NCBI RefSeq assembly: GCF_003460605.1
Contig: NZ_QTVN01000011.1
Location: 118,313-163,099, forward strand
Direction: 5' to 3'
Length of the DNA: 44,787 bases
Source: Ruminococcus sp. AF31-8BH
GTDB lineage: Bacteria > Bacillota > Clostridia > Lachnospirales > Lachnospiraceae
The position numbers and the translations under genes were made by a program. The notes beneath the pieces are model-generated. The model had not been told where the DNA came from and did not search any database. It worked only from the letters and a program-made list of their open reading frames with translations. This document shows, in pieces, positions 17,164 through 27,300 of this stretch (position 1 is the first letter of the stretch; the number at the start of each line of letters is the position of its first letter).

Positions 17164-17745
17164 TCAGCAAAAATCATCCATAGCTTCACCGCCTGCGTTC
17201 ATGAACTGCTCGTCCACGCTATAACTGTCTTGCGAATGTTGGCGTGAAGGCTGTGCGTTCTGGGTTCTGTTTCCGGTCCGGTTTGTCTTATTCTGATTAC
17301 TGTTTTGGTAATAAGACGAATTCTGGTAAGAGCTCCTCTGATTGAACCGCCCTGTAGCATTCGAACTGCTGTTTCTTGATGACTGTGAGGAACTGTTGCG
17401 ACCGGTATGCCCCTTTTGACTCTCACCTTCGCCCTTACTGTCGGCAAACTCAATATCGCTCACAATAAGTCTCATTCCATATACTTTTTCTCCCCTGTCA
17501 TTCGTATAGTTATCATTATGCATCTCACCTTCTAAAGCAATCCTTTTTCCTTTTTGAAAATACTTGCCTAAAAACTCTGCTTTGGTTCCAAATGTAACAC
17601 AGCTGAAGTAATCTGCATTTTGGTCACCTTCCTGTCCATATTTTCGGTTAACTGCAACCCTGAAATATGCTGCTGTCTTTTTTCCTTCTGAAGCAACCAC
17701 TTTAGGGTTCTGTACCAGGCAACCGATAAGTATGATCTTATTCAT
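17164..17745 (-). CDS. ssb: Single-stranded DNA-binding protein of the element
   Basis: 193 residues. The OB-fold covers about residues 1-110 (MNKIILIGCLVQNPKVV, FRVAVNRKYG, DYFSCVTFGTKAEFLGKYFQ, KGKRIALEGEMHNDNYT). A Ser/Asn/Gln-rich linker and an acidic tip ending MDDFC follow; this replaces the usual DDDIPF tail that recruits partner proteins. The start is the ATG at 17745 with AAGGAGC 6 bases upstream; an earlier ATG in frame (17799) overlaps a terminator hairpin. It is the first gene after promoter P1 and two tandem terminators. Confidence 0.9.
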   Translation of the reverse strand: MNKIILIGCLVQNPKVVASEGKKTAAYFRVAVNRKYGQEGDQNADYFSCVTFGTKAEFLGKYFQKGKRIALEGEMHNDNYTNDRGEKVYGMRLIVSDIEFADSKGEGESQKGHTGRNSSSQSSRNSSSNATGRFNQRSSYQNSSYYQNSNQNKTNRTGNRTQNAQPSRQHSQDSYSVDEQFMNAGGEAMDDFC

Positions 17746-17772
17746 ATAAATGCTCCTTTTCTTTTGGATAGC

Positions 17773-17804
17773 AAAAAAGACATTCAGAATAACTTCCAAA
17801 TGTC
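17773..17804 (-). terminator. Intrinsic terminator directly upstream of ssb
   Basis: Minus strand GACATTTGGAA, loop GTTA, TTCTGAATGTC (with G-U pairs), then TTTTTT and, shortly after, the AAGGAGC site of ssb. It stands between promoter P1 and the first gene, so ssb expression needs read-through. Confidence 0.7.
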
Positions 17805-17914
17805 CGTTACCAGATTCTTTCTTTTCGTTTCACCAGTTCTTCTGGCCTCCTTTCTTTTCTGATTTTTTGTTTTTCCTCCTTTCCGGGTATTGATCCGTAT
17901 TTGTTTTTTGCAAC

Positions 17915-17949
17915 AAAAAAAGGCCACTTAGAATCCATTCTAAATGACC
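17915..17949 (-). terminator. First intrinsic terminator in the P1 leader
   Basis: Minus strand GGTCATTTAGAAT, loop GG, ATTCTAAGTGGCC, then TTTTTTT. A 13-bp stem with a long T-tract, about 110 bases downstream of the P1 start. With the terminator at 17773-17804 it makes a tandem pair ahead of the operon. Confidence 0.75.
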
Positions 17950-18060
17950 TTATCCATCACAAAAGGCAGGAACCATGTCCCTCATAATTTTTCTTTCAGG
18001 CTTCCCCGAAACAAGAACTTCTTACCTGCTTTTACAGATACAAATACAAATCTCAAAATC

Positions 18061-18112
18061 ATAATAACACAAGATGTAGTATGCGTCAACTTTACTTTCC
18101 TATATTTTGTGT
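18061..18112 (-). promoter_or_regulatory. Promoter P1 of the ssb-recD2-AAA-VWA operon with operator-like arms
   Basis: Minus strand TTGACG (18089-18084), 17-base spacer, TATTAT (18066-18061). Two arms flank the -35 as an inverted repeat: ACACAAAATATA (18112-18101) and TACATCTTGTGT (18078-18067), 22 bases apart. Promoter P2 at 32679-32731 has the same arms at the same position relative to its -10. The stretch 17746-18193 contains no gene; it holds this promoter, a leader of about 310 bases and the two terminators. Confidence 0.65.
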
Positions 18113-18193
18113 TTCTTTTTGCGCATATACTTATTTTGCATACACCTGCCATATGTACACAGTCAGGAAACTCATTTTTTCATCAATCTGGTT

Positions 18194-18394
18194 TCATTTA
18201 CAGTTTTTGATTCCACCTGACGTCATATAAGTTCCAACTAATATTACCAATACCGACATAACTGCAATAATGCCAGAAAGGAAACATCCGATCCCATTTC
18301 CAGCCACAATAAAATGCAGAGCAGCTAATATTATACCAATCACTATCAATGCAATTCCATATAAAACTTTTTTCCACTGTATGGTTGATTTCAT
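18194..18394 (-). CDS. Small two-helix membrane protein
   Basis: 66 residues with two membrane segments (VLYGIALIVIGIILAALHFI and GCFLSGIIAVMSVLVILVGTY) joined by a short Gly-rich turn, and a basic C-terminus ending NCK. The start codon overlaps the stop of the hydrolase gene (ATGA), so the two are co-translated. The function is unknown. It is the last gene of the TetR-hydrolase operon. Confidence 0.65.
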   Translation of the reverse strand: MKSTIQWKKVLYGIALIVIGIILAALHFIVAGNGIGCFLSGIIAVMSVLVILVGTYMTSGGIKNCK

Positions 18395-19224
18395 CCAGAC
18401 ACTCCTTCCCTATCTACCTCTCTGATAAATTTTTCTATAAGCCTGTTTACTTCATCCGGTTGGTCAGTGTTGGAATTATGACCAGCATTCTTTATCCACT
18501 TAAGGGGTAAACCTTCTCTCTGATGCCATTTCTTATTATAGCTTTTTGCTGATCCCGCTTTATCCTTTTCTCCACAGATAAGTAATGCCGGACAACTGAT
18601 ATGATATGGCAGATCTACTTTGATTGCCTCAGCAAGCATTCTATAACCAAAACCGGCAAGCCTTGCATATTCTTTAGGATCTGAATCATAGGACATCATC
18701 ATCTTTTGCATAAGATTCTGACCATAATCCGTCTCTGCGCACCCTCTTGAACCAGCCCTAAGAAGTGCTTTCCATGGATATATTTTATATAACGGCTCTG
18801 CTCTTTCAAGAAGCCATATTTCCATTGCTGTCATATAAGACTTTTGAAGCGGTGCAGAATCAATGGAGATAAAGCCCTTTATCTTATCCGGATATAATTC
18901 CATATACATTTGAGCCAAATATCCACCCATAGACTGACCGATAATGATGGGATTATAAATATCTTCTTTTGCTAAGATTTTATCAAGCCATTCTGCCATG
19001 TCAGACAGACTGTAATTATTCGTAAATGGTCTGGATAATGCATGTGATGGTGCATCCCATACAAACACATTCTGTTTTTTCTCAAAATATTCTGTCTGCT
19101 TCTCAAAAAGCCTGTGATCTGCTGTAAGTCCTGGCAAAAACACTAATGTAATTTTTTGTTTATCTATTATATTTACAAAATAATGGATGCAGCCACTAGG
19201 TGTCTTATAACTGTTTTCTGTCAT
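18391..19224 (-). CDS. Alpha/beta hydrolase
   Basis: 277 residues. The fold signature is clear: an oxyanion region LVFLPGLTADHRLF (about 31-44), the nucleophile elbow IIGQSMGGYLAQ (Ser near 95), a late acid candidate in LLICGEKDKAG and a catalytic His in IKNAGHNSN. This matches small-molecule esterases, lipases and aminoacrylate-type hydrolases; the substrate cannot be read. The start at 19224 (AAAGGGGACGG upstream) lies inside the end of the TetR gene, so they overlap by about 20 bases. The TetR neighbour probably senses a compound related to the substrate. Confidence 0.85.
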   Translation of the reverse strand: MTENSYKTPSGCIHYFVNIIDKQKITLVFLPGLTADHRLFEKQTEYFEKKQNVFVWDAPSHALSRPFTNNYSLSDMAEWLDKILAKEDIYNPIIIGQSMGGYLAQMYMELYPDKIKGFISIDSAPLQKSYMTAMEIWLLERAEPLYKIYPWKALLRAGSRGCAETDYGQNLMQKMMMSYDSDPKEYARLAGFGYRMLAEAIKVDLPYHISCPALLICGEKDKAGSAKSYNKKWHQREGLPLKWIKNAGHNSNTDQPDEVNRLIEKFIREVDREGVSG

Positions 19225-19837
19225 TTTCCGTCCCCTTTCCATAAACTATTTCCCAATGATTTATCATTTCCAGATATTCCTGCTCAAAAACAGTTACATC
19301 ATAATTTCCTGTTCTGTACCAATATTTAAGCATCCCATCTGAAGCATACAGAATTTCTTTATATATACTGGCAAATTCTATATCCTTACGGATGAAATCG
19401 AGATTCAGAATTGACTGAAGTAATTCCAATGTCGTTTGGGCAGCATCCTGTACATCCGGTTGGATGATGGATTGAATATCGGACTCCGTTTCAAAGTATG
19501 AATTTACGGAAAATAAGGATAAAAATGTATATTTTCTCATCACTGCACACTTAGCCATCAGACCACGACGCATCATTTCAAAAAAATCATCTGTTTCATA
19601 TACCTTATATTTACACATGTATTTTCTTGTTAAATCCGCTGCATGCTTCCATAGAAAAAGATATAACTCCAGTTTGTTATGAAAATAATGAAACAATAGT
19701 GACTTGGATATTCCAGCTTCTGCCGCAATTTCTGAGGTTGGCGCCTTTTTATATTGATTCGTTGCAAATACTTTATACCCAGCATTTAATATTTGCGATT
19801 GTTTTTCTTCCGACAATGCATAAAATTTATCATTCAT
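19205..19837 (-). CDS. TetR/AcrR-family transcriptional regulator
   Basis: 210 residues. The N-terminal DNA-binding domain reads KQSQILNAGYKVFATNQYKK, then TSEIAAEAGISKSLLFHYFHNKLELYLFLWKH, a classic TetR helix-turn-helix (residues ~10-60). The helical remainder is a ligand and dimer domain. Start: ATG at 19837 with GGAGG about 6 bases upstream. It heads the operon with the hydrolase and membrane protein, and the upstream region carries palindromic candidates for its own operator. Confidence 0.9.
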   Translation of the reverse strand: MNDKFYALSEEKQSQILNAGYKVFATNQYKKAPTSEIAAEAGISKSLLFHYFHNKLELYLFLWKHAADLTRKYMCKYKVYETDDFFEMMRRGLMAKCAVMRKYTFLSLFSVNSYFETESDIQSIIQPDVQDAAQTTLELLQSILNLDFIRKDIEFASIYKEILYASDGMLKYWYRTGNYDVTVFEQEYLEMINHWEIVYGKGTENDRKQL

Positions 19838-19849
19838 AAGCCGCCTCCG

Positions 19850-19897
19850 TTGACCGATTCGATTAATATGAGTATATACCCATTAACCGATTAACGG
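19850..19897. promoter_or_regulatory. TetR operator candidates upstream of the regulator gene
   Basis: CCATTAACCGATTAACGG (19880-19897) is a near-palindrome with arms CC-N-TTAA. A related TTGACCGATTCGATTAA lies at 19851-19867, nearer the start codon, and a -10-like TATACT sits between them on the minus strand. Two half-related sites around a promoter are typical of TetR autorepression. Confidence 0.5.
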
Positions 19898-20018
19898 AAG
19901 ACCTCATTAATATCTTACGATAAATCTGACCTCAGTTTATTTAAAATATTCAATTATCGTCATATGAATGGGAAGTTTTCTTCCCGCCATTTACATCTAA
20001 TTTAATCTTCAAATAGTA

Positions 20019-20047
20019 TTGCTATTGTACGGACATTTGTGTCTAAT
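20019..20047 (+). promoter_or_regulatory. Promoter and operator candidate of the antitoxin gene
   Basis: Plus strand TTGCTA (20019-20024), 17 bases, TCTAAT (20042-20047). The palindrome GACATTTGTGTC (20032-20043) lies in the spacer and overlaps the -10, fitting autorepression by a RelB/DinJ-type antitoxin. Confidence 0.45.
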
Positions 20048-20088
20048 AACTATAGATAACATATTTTTCTTGAAAGGAGCGAATCTAT

Positions 20089-20397
20089 ATGGCTGCAAAA
20101 TCAGCAAATTTATATGCACGAATCGAACCAGATGTAAAAGAAAAAGCAGAAAGTATTCTGTCTGCGCTTGGAATTCCAGCTTCCAGTGCTATTAATATGT
20201 TTTATAAACAGATTATTTTACAAAGAGGACTTCCATTTGAGGTGAAATTACCATCTTCAAGACCTGTTGACATTCATACATTATCTGAAGCAGAATTCAA
20301 TGAAGAATTGGAGAAAGGATATTCGGATATGCAGGCTGGACGGACTAAAAATGCGAAAAAAGCCTTTGCAGATATCCGCAATGATTATGGTATATGA
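20089..20397 (+). CDS. RelB/DinJ-family antitoxin
   Basis: 102 residues. The N-terminal ribbon-helix-helix region reads AAKSANLYARIEPDVKEKAE, then ILSALGIPASSAINMFYKQI, the RelB/DinJ signature. The C-terminal half (about 60-102) would wrap the toxin. Start: ATG at 20089 with GAAAGGAG upstream. It overlaps the toxin start (ATGA at 20394-20397). It is one of very few plus-strand genes here, divergent from the TetR operon. Because its toxin is truncated it may persist only as a regulator or as an orphan antitoxin. Confidence 0.9.
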   Translation: MAAKSANLYARIEPDVKEKAESILSALGIPASSAINMFYKQIILQRGLPFEVKLPSSRPVDIHTLSEAEFNEELEKGYSDMQAGRTKNAKKAFADIRNDYGI

Positions 20398-20510
20398 TCT
20401 ATGAGGTTGAATTATCTGAACAGGCTGACAGTGATTTAAGAGAAATTTTTGAATATATTGCATTTGAATTGCAATCCCCGGAAAATACGAGCGTAAACAC
20501 TACACATTAA
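20394..20510 (+). pseudogene. RelE/ParE-family toxin, truncated to 38 codons
   Basis: Begins MIYEVELSEQADSDLREIFE and continues YIAFELQSPEN, the normal start of a RelE/ParE toxin of about 100 residues. It then diverges (TSVNTTH) and stops at 20510, immediately before the terminator of the oppositely oriented sortase gene. The lost part includes the catalytic core, so the toxin should be inactive. The break point near 20490 marks one end of the 18194-20510 insert. Confidence 0.8.
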
Positions 20511-20555
20511 AAAACAATGCCATCTTTGATATTTTTGTTATCAAGGATGGCATTG
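20509..20555 (-). terminator. Terminator of the adhesin-sortase operon
   Basis: Minus strand CAATGCCATCCTTGAT, 9-base loop, ATCAAAGATGGCATTG, then TTTTTT. A near-perfect 16-bp stem starting 14 bases after the sortase stop. The T-tract overlaps the stop of the truncated toxin on the other strand. Confidence 0.85.
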
Positions 20556-20568
20556 TGGCTCCCTGCGA

Positions 20569-21297
20569 TTAAAAGACTTCCATATTTATATCCTCGCCAT
20601 TTACCTCTGATTCTTCCTCTTCCTCTGGTAGTTCACAAAAAAGCACCAGCCGTTTCGAAGAATCGGAACCACAGGTGGATAATAAAAGCTGACTGGTTTC
20701 AACTGGCTCTCCCAGCCAGAAGGTATCGCTGTCCGCATTTATATATTCGCATCTTATTACCGAATAGGTCAAGGACTGTCCATCCTGCAGATATAGGTAC
20801 ACTTTATTATGTGTTTCTAAATATTGCTCATTTTCGTACTTGTGCAGCCCCTGGAACATACTGCCATCTTTCATATTGTGGCCATATAGAATGCTCTTTC
20901 GGTTGGAAAAATCCGAACTATTATCTTTATCCAGAAAAATGCTCCCAGCTACATGTTCTGTCTTTTTAAAGGTACGCTTTAGATAATATTCGTTGTCTGT
21001 CCCTTGCACAACCGGATAATCAATCTTGGTGTCCGGAATCCGGATCCAGGCAATGATTTCCGGATTTATTTTTTTCAAAGCTTCAAAATCCACGGTAACG
21101 GTTTCTTTCTGGTTTTTCTCCGGTGTTTCACCATCTGCATTTTCTTTTGGTTCTTCCACGGCAACATATTCCCGAAGAGTGTTATATTCCTCTTCCCCAT
21201 CCCGGTACATAAGATACGTTCCGATTCCCATGCAGATTCCAAAACCAAGCAGCATCAGGCACACAGCCACGATTCCCATTTCTTTTACCTGCTTCAT
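20569..21297 (-). CDS. srtB: Class B-like sortase dedicated to the neighbouring Cna-B adhesin
   Basis: 242 residues. It has an N-terminal membrane anchor (MGIVAVCLMLLGFGICMGIG, residues 6-25) and an extracellular catalytic domain with the His in LYGHNMKDGSMF, the Cys in QLLLSTCGSD and the Arg in SSKRLVLF. The preceding acidic linker and the sequence spacing fit class B sortases. The start is the ATG at 21297 with GGAGGGAATT before it; an upstream frame of 15 codons is shadowed by the terminator. It sits directly downstream of the giant adhesin, whose sorting motif is SPKTG, so it is probably that protein's anchoring enzyme. Confidence 0.85.
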   Translation of the reverse strand: MKQVKEMGIVAVCLMLLGFGICMGIGTYLMYRDGEEEYNTLREYVAVEEPKENADGETPEKNQKETVTVDFEALKKINPEIIAWIRIPDTKIDYPVVQGTDNEYYLKRTFKKTEHVAGSIFLDKDNSSDFSNRKSILYGHNMKDGSMFQGLHKYENEQYLETHNKVYLYLQDGQSLTYSVIRCEYINADSDTFWLGEPVETSQLLLSTCGSDSSKRLVLFCELPEEEEESEVNGEDINMEVF

Positions 21298-21326
21298 AAT
21301 TCCCTCCATTTCCAATTTTTTACACG

Positions 21327-21356
21327 AAAAAAGGACCGCCACCGAAGTGACAGTCC
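21327..21356 (-). terminator. Intrinsic terminator between adhesin and sortase genes
   Basis: Minus strand GGACTGTCAC, loop TTCG, GTGGCGGTCC, then TTTTTT. It starts 8 bases after the adhesin stop. It would lower sortase output relative to adhesin. Confidence 0.8.
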
Positions 21357-21363
21357 AGATTTC

Positions 21364-24300
21364 TTATTCCTCATGGTTTTTCTTTTTGGTGTACCAGAAG
21401 ATTCCGGCAATTCCGCCCACTGATAAAACAAGAAGAAAGATAGGAAGCCAGATGTTGGTGTCATCTCCTGTTTTCGGAGATTTTACATAACCGCCAGTTG
21501 GAATCCGCTCATTAGTAAGTTCTTTGGTGATCTCAATCTCTTTGGTCTTATCATCCTGATAGGTAAATACAACGGATTCCTCTTTTTCGCTTCTCACATA
21601 GCCATCCGGCGCTTTGGTCTCAACCAGGATGTACTCGATTTCTTTTTTCATCTTTCCATCTTTATAGGTCGCGATTGGAATGTCTCCGCTTGTGGCAACG
21701 CCCTCTTCATCTGTGACAAGGGTTGCCACAACTTTTCCAGATTTCTTGATCCGAAGCTCAAACTCTGCTCCGGCAAGAGGGGAGCTATCTTCTGCATCGG
21801 TTTTCTTAAGAATCAGTTTTCCAGTAGGACGGGCATCTTTCATTTCCACCTTCTGGATTTCCCCAGTATCTTTGACCTCAAAAGATACCTCTTCCGCAAC
21901 CAGGTACCCATCCGGTGCCTGTTCTTCCCGAAGGGTATAGGTTCCAACCGGAAGTTTCTCCACCATATGCGGATCTTTATCAGATACCCAGCTTTCTACT
22001 ACTTTTCCATCTTTGTCCAGGATGGTCAGCTTCGCACCTGGAACTTCCTTGGAATCTGTCACATCGGTTTTACTGATTTCTACTTTTGTGACATCATCTA
22101 ACATCTGGTGCTTCTGAACTTCTGCAGTATCTTCCACCTTAAACTCAATACTTTCTGCGGTGGTATATCCATCTGCCGGTTTCGTTTCTACCATGGTATA
22201 GGTTTCGCCTACCAGCAGGCCACGGATCATATGGGGTTCTTCCGTAGAAATCCACTCTTCCACAACAGTTCCAGTGGAATCCAATACCTGTAAGGAAGCG
22301 CCTGGAAGCTCTTTTCCATCTGTTAAGTCTGCCTTGGAAAGCTCCACAGAAGTCTGCACATCCTCAAAAGTAAATTCATAGACTGCCTGGGTGGTTTTAT
22401 CACCCTGATACTCGAAAGTAAATTCCTGGGCTTCGGTCGCACGCACATATCCGTCAGGTGCATAGATTTCTTTCAGGTAATACTTTGCACGGATCGGAAG
22501 ATCCGCAATAAAGTGAATCCAGCCGCTTTCATCTGTGGCCTTCAACTCAATGATGGTATCCTTTTCAATCAGTACTTTACCGCCTGCAGATGTAATGTCC
22601 TCCGCTGCAAAAAGTCCAAAGATAGCGCCGGAAAGAACCTTGTCACTGTCTTTTTCTTTCTTTAAGACATTTACCTGTACTTTCTGACGGCGGTTCTGCC
22701 AGTCCGCACTATAGGTTACAACCGGAGTGTCCTGGTCACGATAGGTAAGATCCACGTATCTTGGCTCGTCGTCTAATACATATCCATAGGAGGTTTCTTT
22801 TTCGACAATATAATATTTGCCAAGAGGCAGATTGTCAAGCTCTGCGATACCTGTTCCGTCGGTTGTTATGGTACCCACAAGCTGATCTTTTGTATAATAA
22901 TTTTCACTCACACCATCTGCTGCACGGATATCCTCGGCGGCGTACACATTAAAGGAAACATCTGTCAGACTTCCGGTTACATAACTGAAGAAATGCTCCA
23001 CTACACCTTTGGCATTATCAAGCAGGGTAACATCGTCCAAGAACTCACCTTTTTTATTTACCAGCAGGCGTGCAAAAGGAACATCATCTTCCATCCTTAC
23101 CTTCTGAACCTCTGCGGTATCGGAAATCTTAAAGGTGATATCTGTTGTACGTAAATAGCCATACGGCGCAATCTGCTCCCGAAGAGTATAAGTCTCTCCA
23201 ACTTTTAAGCCTTTTATTACATGTGGTTTGTCCTTCACAGATGTCCAGGAATCCACTACTTCGCCCTTCTTATTCAGGATAAGTAAGGAAGCACCGTCCA
23301 GCTCCACACCGGTAGTCACATCTGCTTTTGTGATTTCAACAGTCGTTGGCTGGTTTTTCTTTGTAGCAGATAATTTTACCACCTTAACATCCTGTCCCTG
23401 GTAGCTGGCATCAAATTCCATAATTTCATCTGAGGAAACATAACCTTCCGGTGCCTGCAGTTCTTTCACATAATACTTTCCAAGAGGCAGATCAAGGGTA
23501 AACTGTGCCAGTCCGTTTTTATCACTCATGACCTTCTGAAGCAGGGTATCTGCCTTTACGATCACCTTATCACCGGATAAAATGTCATTTTTGTTATAAA
23601 TTCCAAATTCGGCACCTTCCAGTTTTTTACCATTTTCAGCATCCTCTTTCACTACTTTAAGATCTACCTTCTGGCGATTATTGGAAATTTCCACGGTTTC
23701 CTCCACGACCGGCGTATCCTGGTCTTTATACAGGAAAGTAATTTCCTTGCTTTCAGAATTAAGTACAAAACCAGTTGGAGCTTTGGTTTCCTTTACGAGG
23801 TAAGTTCCAAGGGGAAGATCAGCCAAAACTGCTTCTCCCTTCTCATCCGTTGTAACCTTCCGGATTAGGGTGTCTTTTGCATAAATAACAACACGGTTAC
23901 CCTGTTCATCCACCTGATGATCTGGGGTATAAATATCCTCTGCGGCATAAACCGCAAACTCAGCACCAGAAAGGGAAGTTTCCTCGTAGGTAAAATCTTT
24001 TTTGAACGATTTTAAGGTTTCCCCCGATTTATGGATGATGAGCTTTCCTTTTGCCGGATGGTTCTCATAGACAACCGTAATGATTGCATCCCCAGTTGTA
24101 GAATCCATCTGGTAAGCGGTGTTGCTGTCCACCTTTATTTCTACATAATTGGTATTCTGGGTATAGCCGTCCGGGGCCATTACTTCCTCGATCCGGTAGT
24201 TGCTGCATTTAAGAGCACTTGGCAGGATCAGATAACCATTTTCATCCGTAAAATAAGATTTATGGGTAACGGTACTTGGATAGGTGGTCGTCTGCTCCAC

Positions 24301-27300
24301 ATATTTTCCTTCATCCAGGTCATAAATTTTAAACTCGGTGTTTGCAACCAGGACCGGCTTCTTGGTTTCATCATCCTGTTTAATGATTTTTAGTTTTGCG
24401 GAAAACTCATCGTCCAATAACACTCTCCAAACCTGGGGTTCTGACTTGTTCTCACTGATTACAACGGTGAAATCGTCAACGGGTTTGAAATTATGCGGTG
24501 TTGTGGTTTCCCTTACCACATAAGTTCCATATGGAAGTGGGATTGTGCAGGCATAGCCTTTTTCGTCCGTAAAGATCTCGGTCTTTCCATCTTCTGTCAG
24601 CACTACGGGAACGGCATTTGCAAAATCATAGGAACCATCCTCTTTTGTACTTAAACTGCTTGCGAGATAAGCGGAAAATCCGGCGCCTTTTAACAGATCT
24701 GCATCTGTTTTTCCGTTATTTGCAGCCTTAATCAGCTGGAACGGCTGTTTTTTCACATTCTCGGCAACTGTAATGGTACAATCGATTTCTTTCACCTGGT
24801 CACCTTCATAGCTGCCTTCCACATCATGCTCTTCTTCATCCAGGACATAACCTGCAGGTGGAGTAATCTCTTTTACATAGTATTTTCCAGGATAGAGACC
24901 GGATACACTTGCATTTCCAGATTTGTCGGTGGTAAGTGTCGCAACCTGGGCGTCTTTTGGATAAAGGATCCCGCTGCTGCCATCCGGGTAACTAATTGCT
25001 TCCCTTGCATATAGGCCATAAACAGCACCTTCTAAAGCTGCATCTCCCTGTGCGTTCTTTCCCGTCTCACTGTCTTCCTTTGTAAGATGGATATTCACAC
25101 GGACGCGCTCATCTGTAAAAGTATGTGTAAATTCTACTTTTTTCTCTTTATCCCCTGCATAATTAAATGCAAAGGAATAAACATCAGAAGTATTTAACAC
25201 GTACATCTGGGGTGCCTGAAGTTCTTTGATATAGTAGGAATTGTTAACCGGAAGGTCTGCGGTATAACCTGCTTTTCCATCCGTACCAGTAGCTACCTTT
25301 TCAATCAGGGTGTCTTTTCTGACAATCACATTCCCGTCTGCAGATACAATATCATTCCCTGCATACATTCCAAAAACAGCACCTGCAAGCGGCTGTCTGG
25401 TTTCCCCATCCTGTTTTACCAAAGATACAGAGGCTTTTTGTCTGTCGTTGGTAAAGGTAACCGTGCTAAAAGAAACTTCTTCGTTTTCACCGGCAGCTGA
25501 TAAGGTTACGGTTTGGGATTCACCGGTGCAGACCAGCTTATCCGGTGCCTGTGTCTCGGTTACCACGTAGGTTCCTATGTTTAAGTTATCAAGGGTTGCA
25601 CTTCCGTCCTCTCCGGTTGTCAGACCTTCTTTTACAAGGGCACCATTCTGATAAATAGTAGATCCATCTGCAGCCACAATGTCCGCTCCTGCGTAGACAT
25701 TATATACCGCACCTTTTTGCCTTCTTGTTTCATAACGGAAGGTTACCTTTTCATCCGTTACATCTGCACCGGTTAAAACTTCACCCTCTTTATAAACGGT
25801 AAGAGAAGCCTTTTTCTCATCGTCCAGCAGTTCCTTGGTAACTTTGCTTCCCATGACAAGGGTCACATCATGGGCAGTGGCATCCACAAGATAGCCGACA
25901 GGGCTTGTGATTTCTTTTAAATAAACCACATCCTGTGTTTTATCAATGGTAACAGAAGAAACACCGTTTTCATCTGTTGGAGGCATTTCCACAATCAGGT
26001 TCTGGCAGGCCTCATCACCATACACGCCATAAACCGCGCCAGCTAAAAGGGCATTGGAACCTCTGTCTTTTTTTATGATTTCAATGGTCGCCTGCTGAAG
26101 CCAGGTAACGGAAAAATCCACGTATTTCTCATCGTCCACACCCTCGCCGAATACCAGGGCCAGGTTCTGGGTGTCAGTACCTGTGGTTACTTTATATGCG
26201 GAAAAATCCTTCGTAATATAACCCTTCATAGTGGATTTCCAGGAACCTGCAACGGCTGTGGCCTGATTCAGGGGTGCGGATAAATAAAACGTTGTTCCAC
26301 CATACACCTTTACCTTAGCACCACCTTCGCTTGTTTCACCGGTATCCACGTTATGAAATACCACACCGGCCGGAAGCTTCATGGTAATGTTCTGCAGGGT
26401 ATCTGCCTTAAACTTGATTTCTTCTGTGCGCTGCTCACTTCCATCAATGTAAGCGGTCACATTCGGATTGGAAAACGCCATGGCTACATCTGGGATCTCC
26501 GGCTGAGCCATGCAATAGTTATATAATTCCATAGCAAGTGCCTGGCCGTTTGCATTTGCACCGGAAAATGCATCGTCACTTCCACTTGCGTATGATACTG
26601 CAAGGTGGGTAATTACAAACTGCTTTCCTGCGGAAAAATCCGGGTGCTCTGTTTTAAAGAAACCATTAACTCCGGATGCCTTTGTTCCATAGTAGCAGAC
26701 CTTGGCAAGTTTCTTTCCATCTCCCAGTCTGCTAATCTTAAATACACCATCCCCTGGACTACTCTTGGACGGCTGAATGCAATAGGCAGTTGCTGTTACA
26801 TTGTTAAAGCTGACGGTATATTTATAGGTCAGGTAAGAGCCGAGATCATAGTCACTGTAATAATAGCAGCTTCCGCGTGTTACACTGACATCGGTTGTGG
26901 TAGAAGCATATGTAGCAATAAAAGATGCAGTTTCCCCTTCTTCCATTTCCATAAGATCAAGGTTCTGTTCCTGGGCCTGTTCTAACACTTCACCGAGCGT
27001 CAGTCCGGTCTCCGGATCCACAGTGTTCTCTTCCTCAGCGCGTTCCAGTTCGGAGTCAAACTCTTCCTCTGAAAGAATTTCAGAACCAAAACCATCATCC
27101 TCTTGAATATCTGTCTCTGTTGTGTTCTCCGGTTTCTCTTCTGTATCCACTTCTGTTTCCACAGACACATCTGCTTCTTCACCTTCTACTGGTATCTCTG
27201 CCAGATCTGCATCCTTTTTTTCCTCTTCTGCAGGAACTTCCACAGCAACTGCTGGCTGTTCAGGCAGAGGGTCAGGATCTTCGCTGTCCCCAGACTCCTC

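Noticed and set aside
17953..17990. Possible leader peptide MRDMVPAFCDG in the P1 leader, ending at the terminator stem
   Set aside because: There is no good ribosome site and no run of regulatory codons; the position may be chance.
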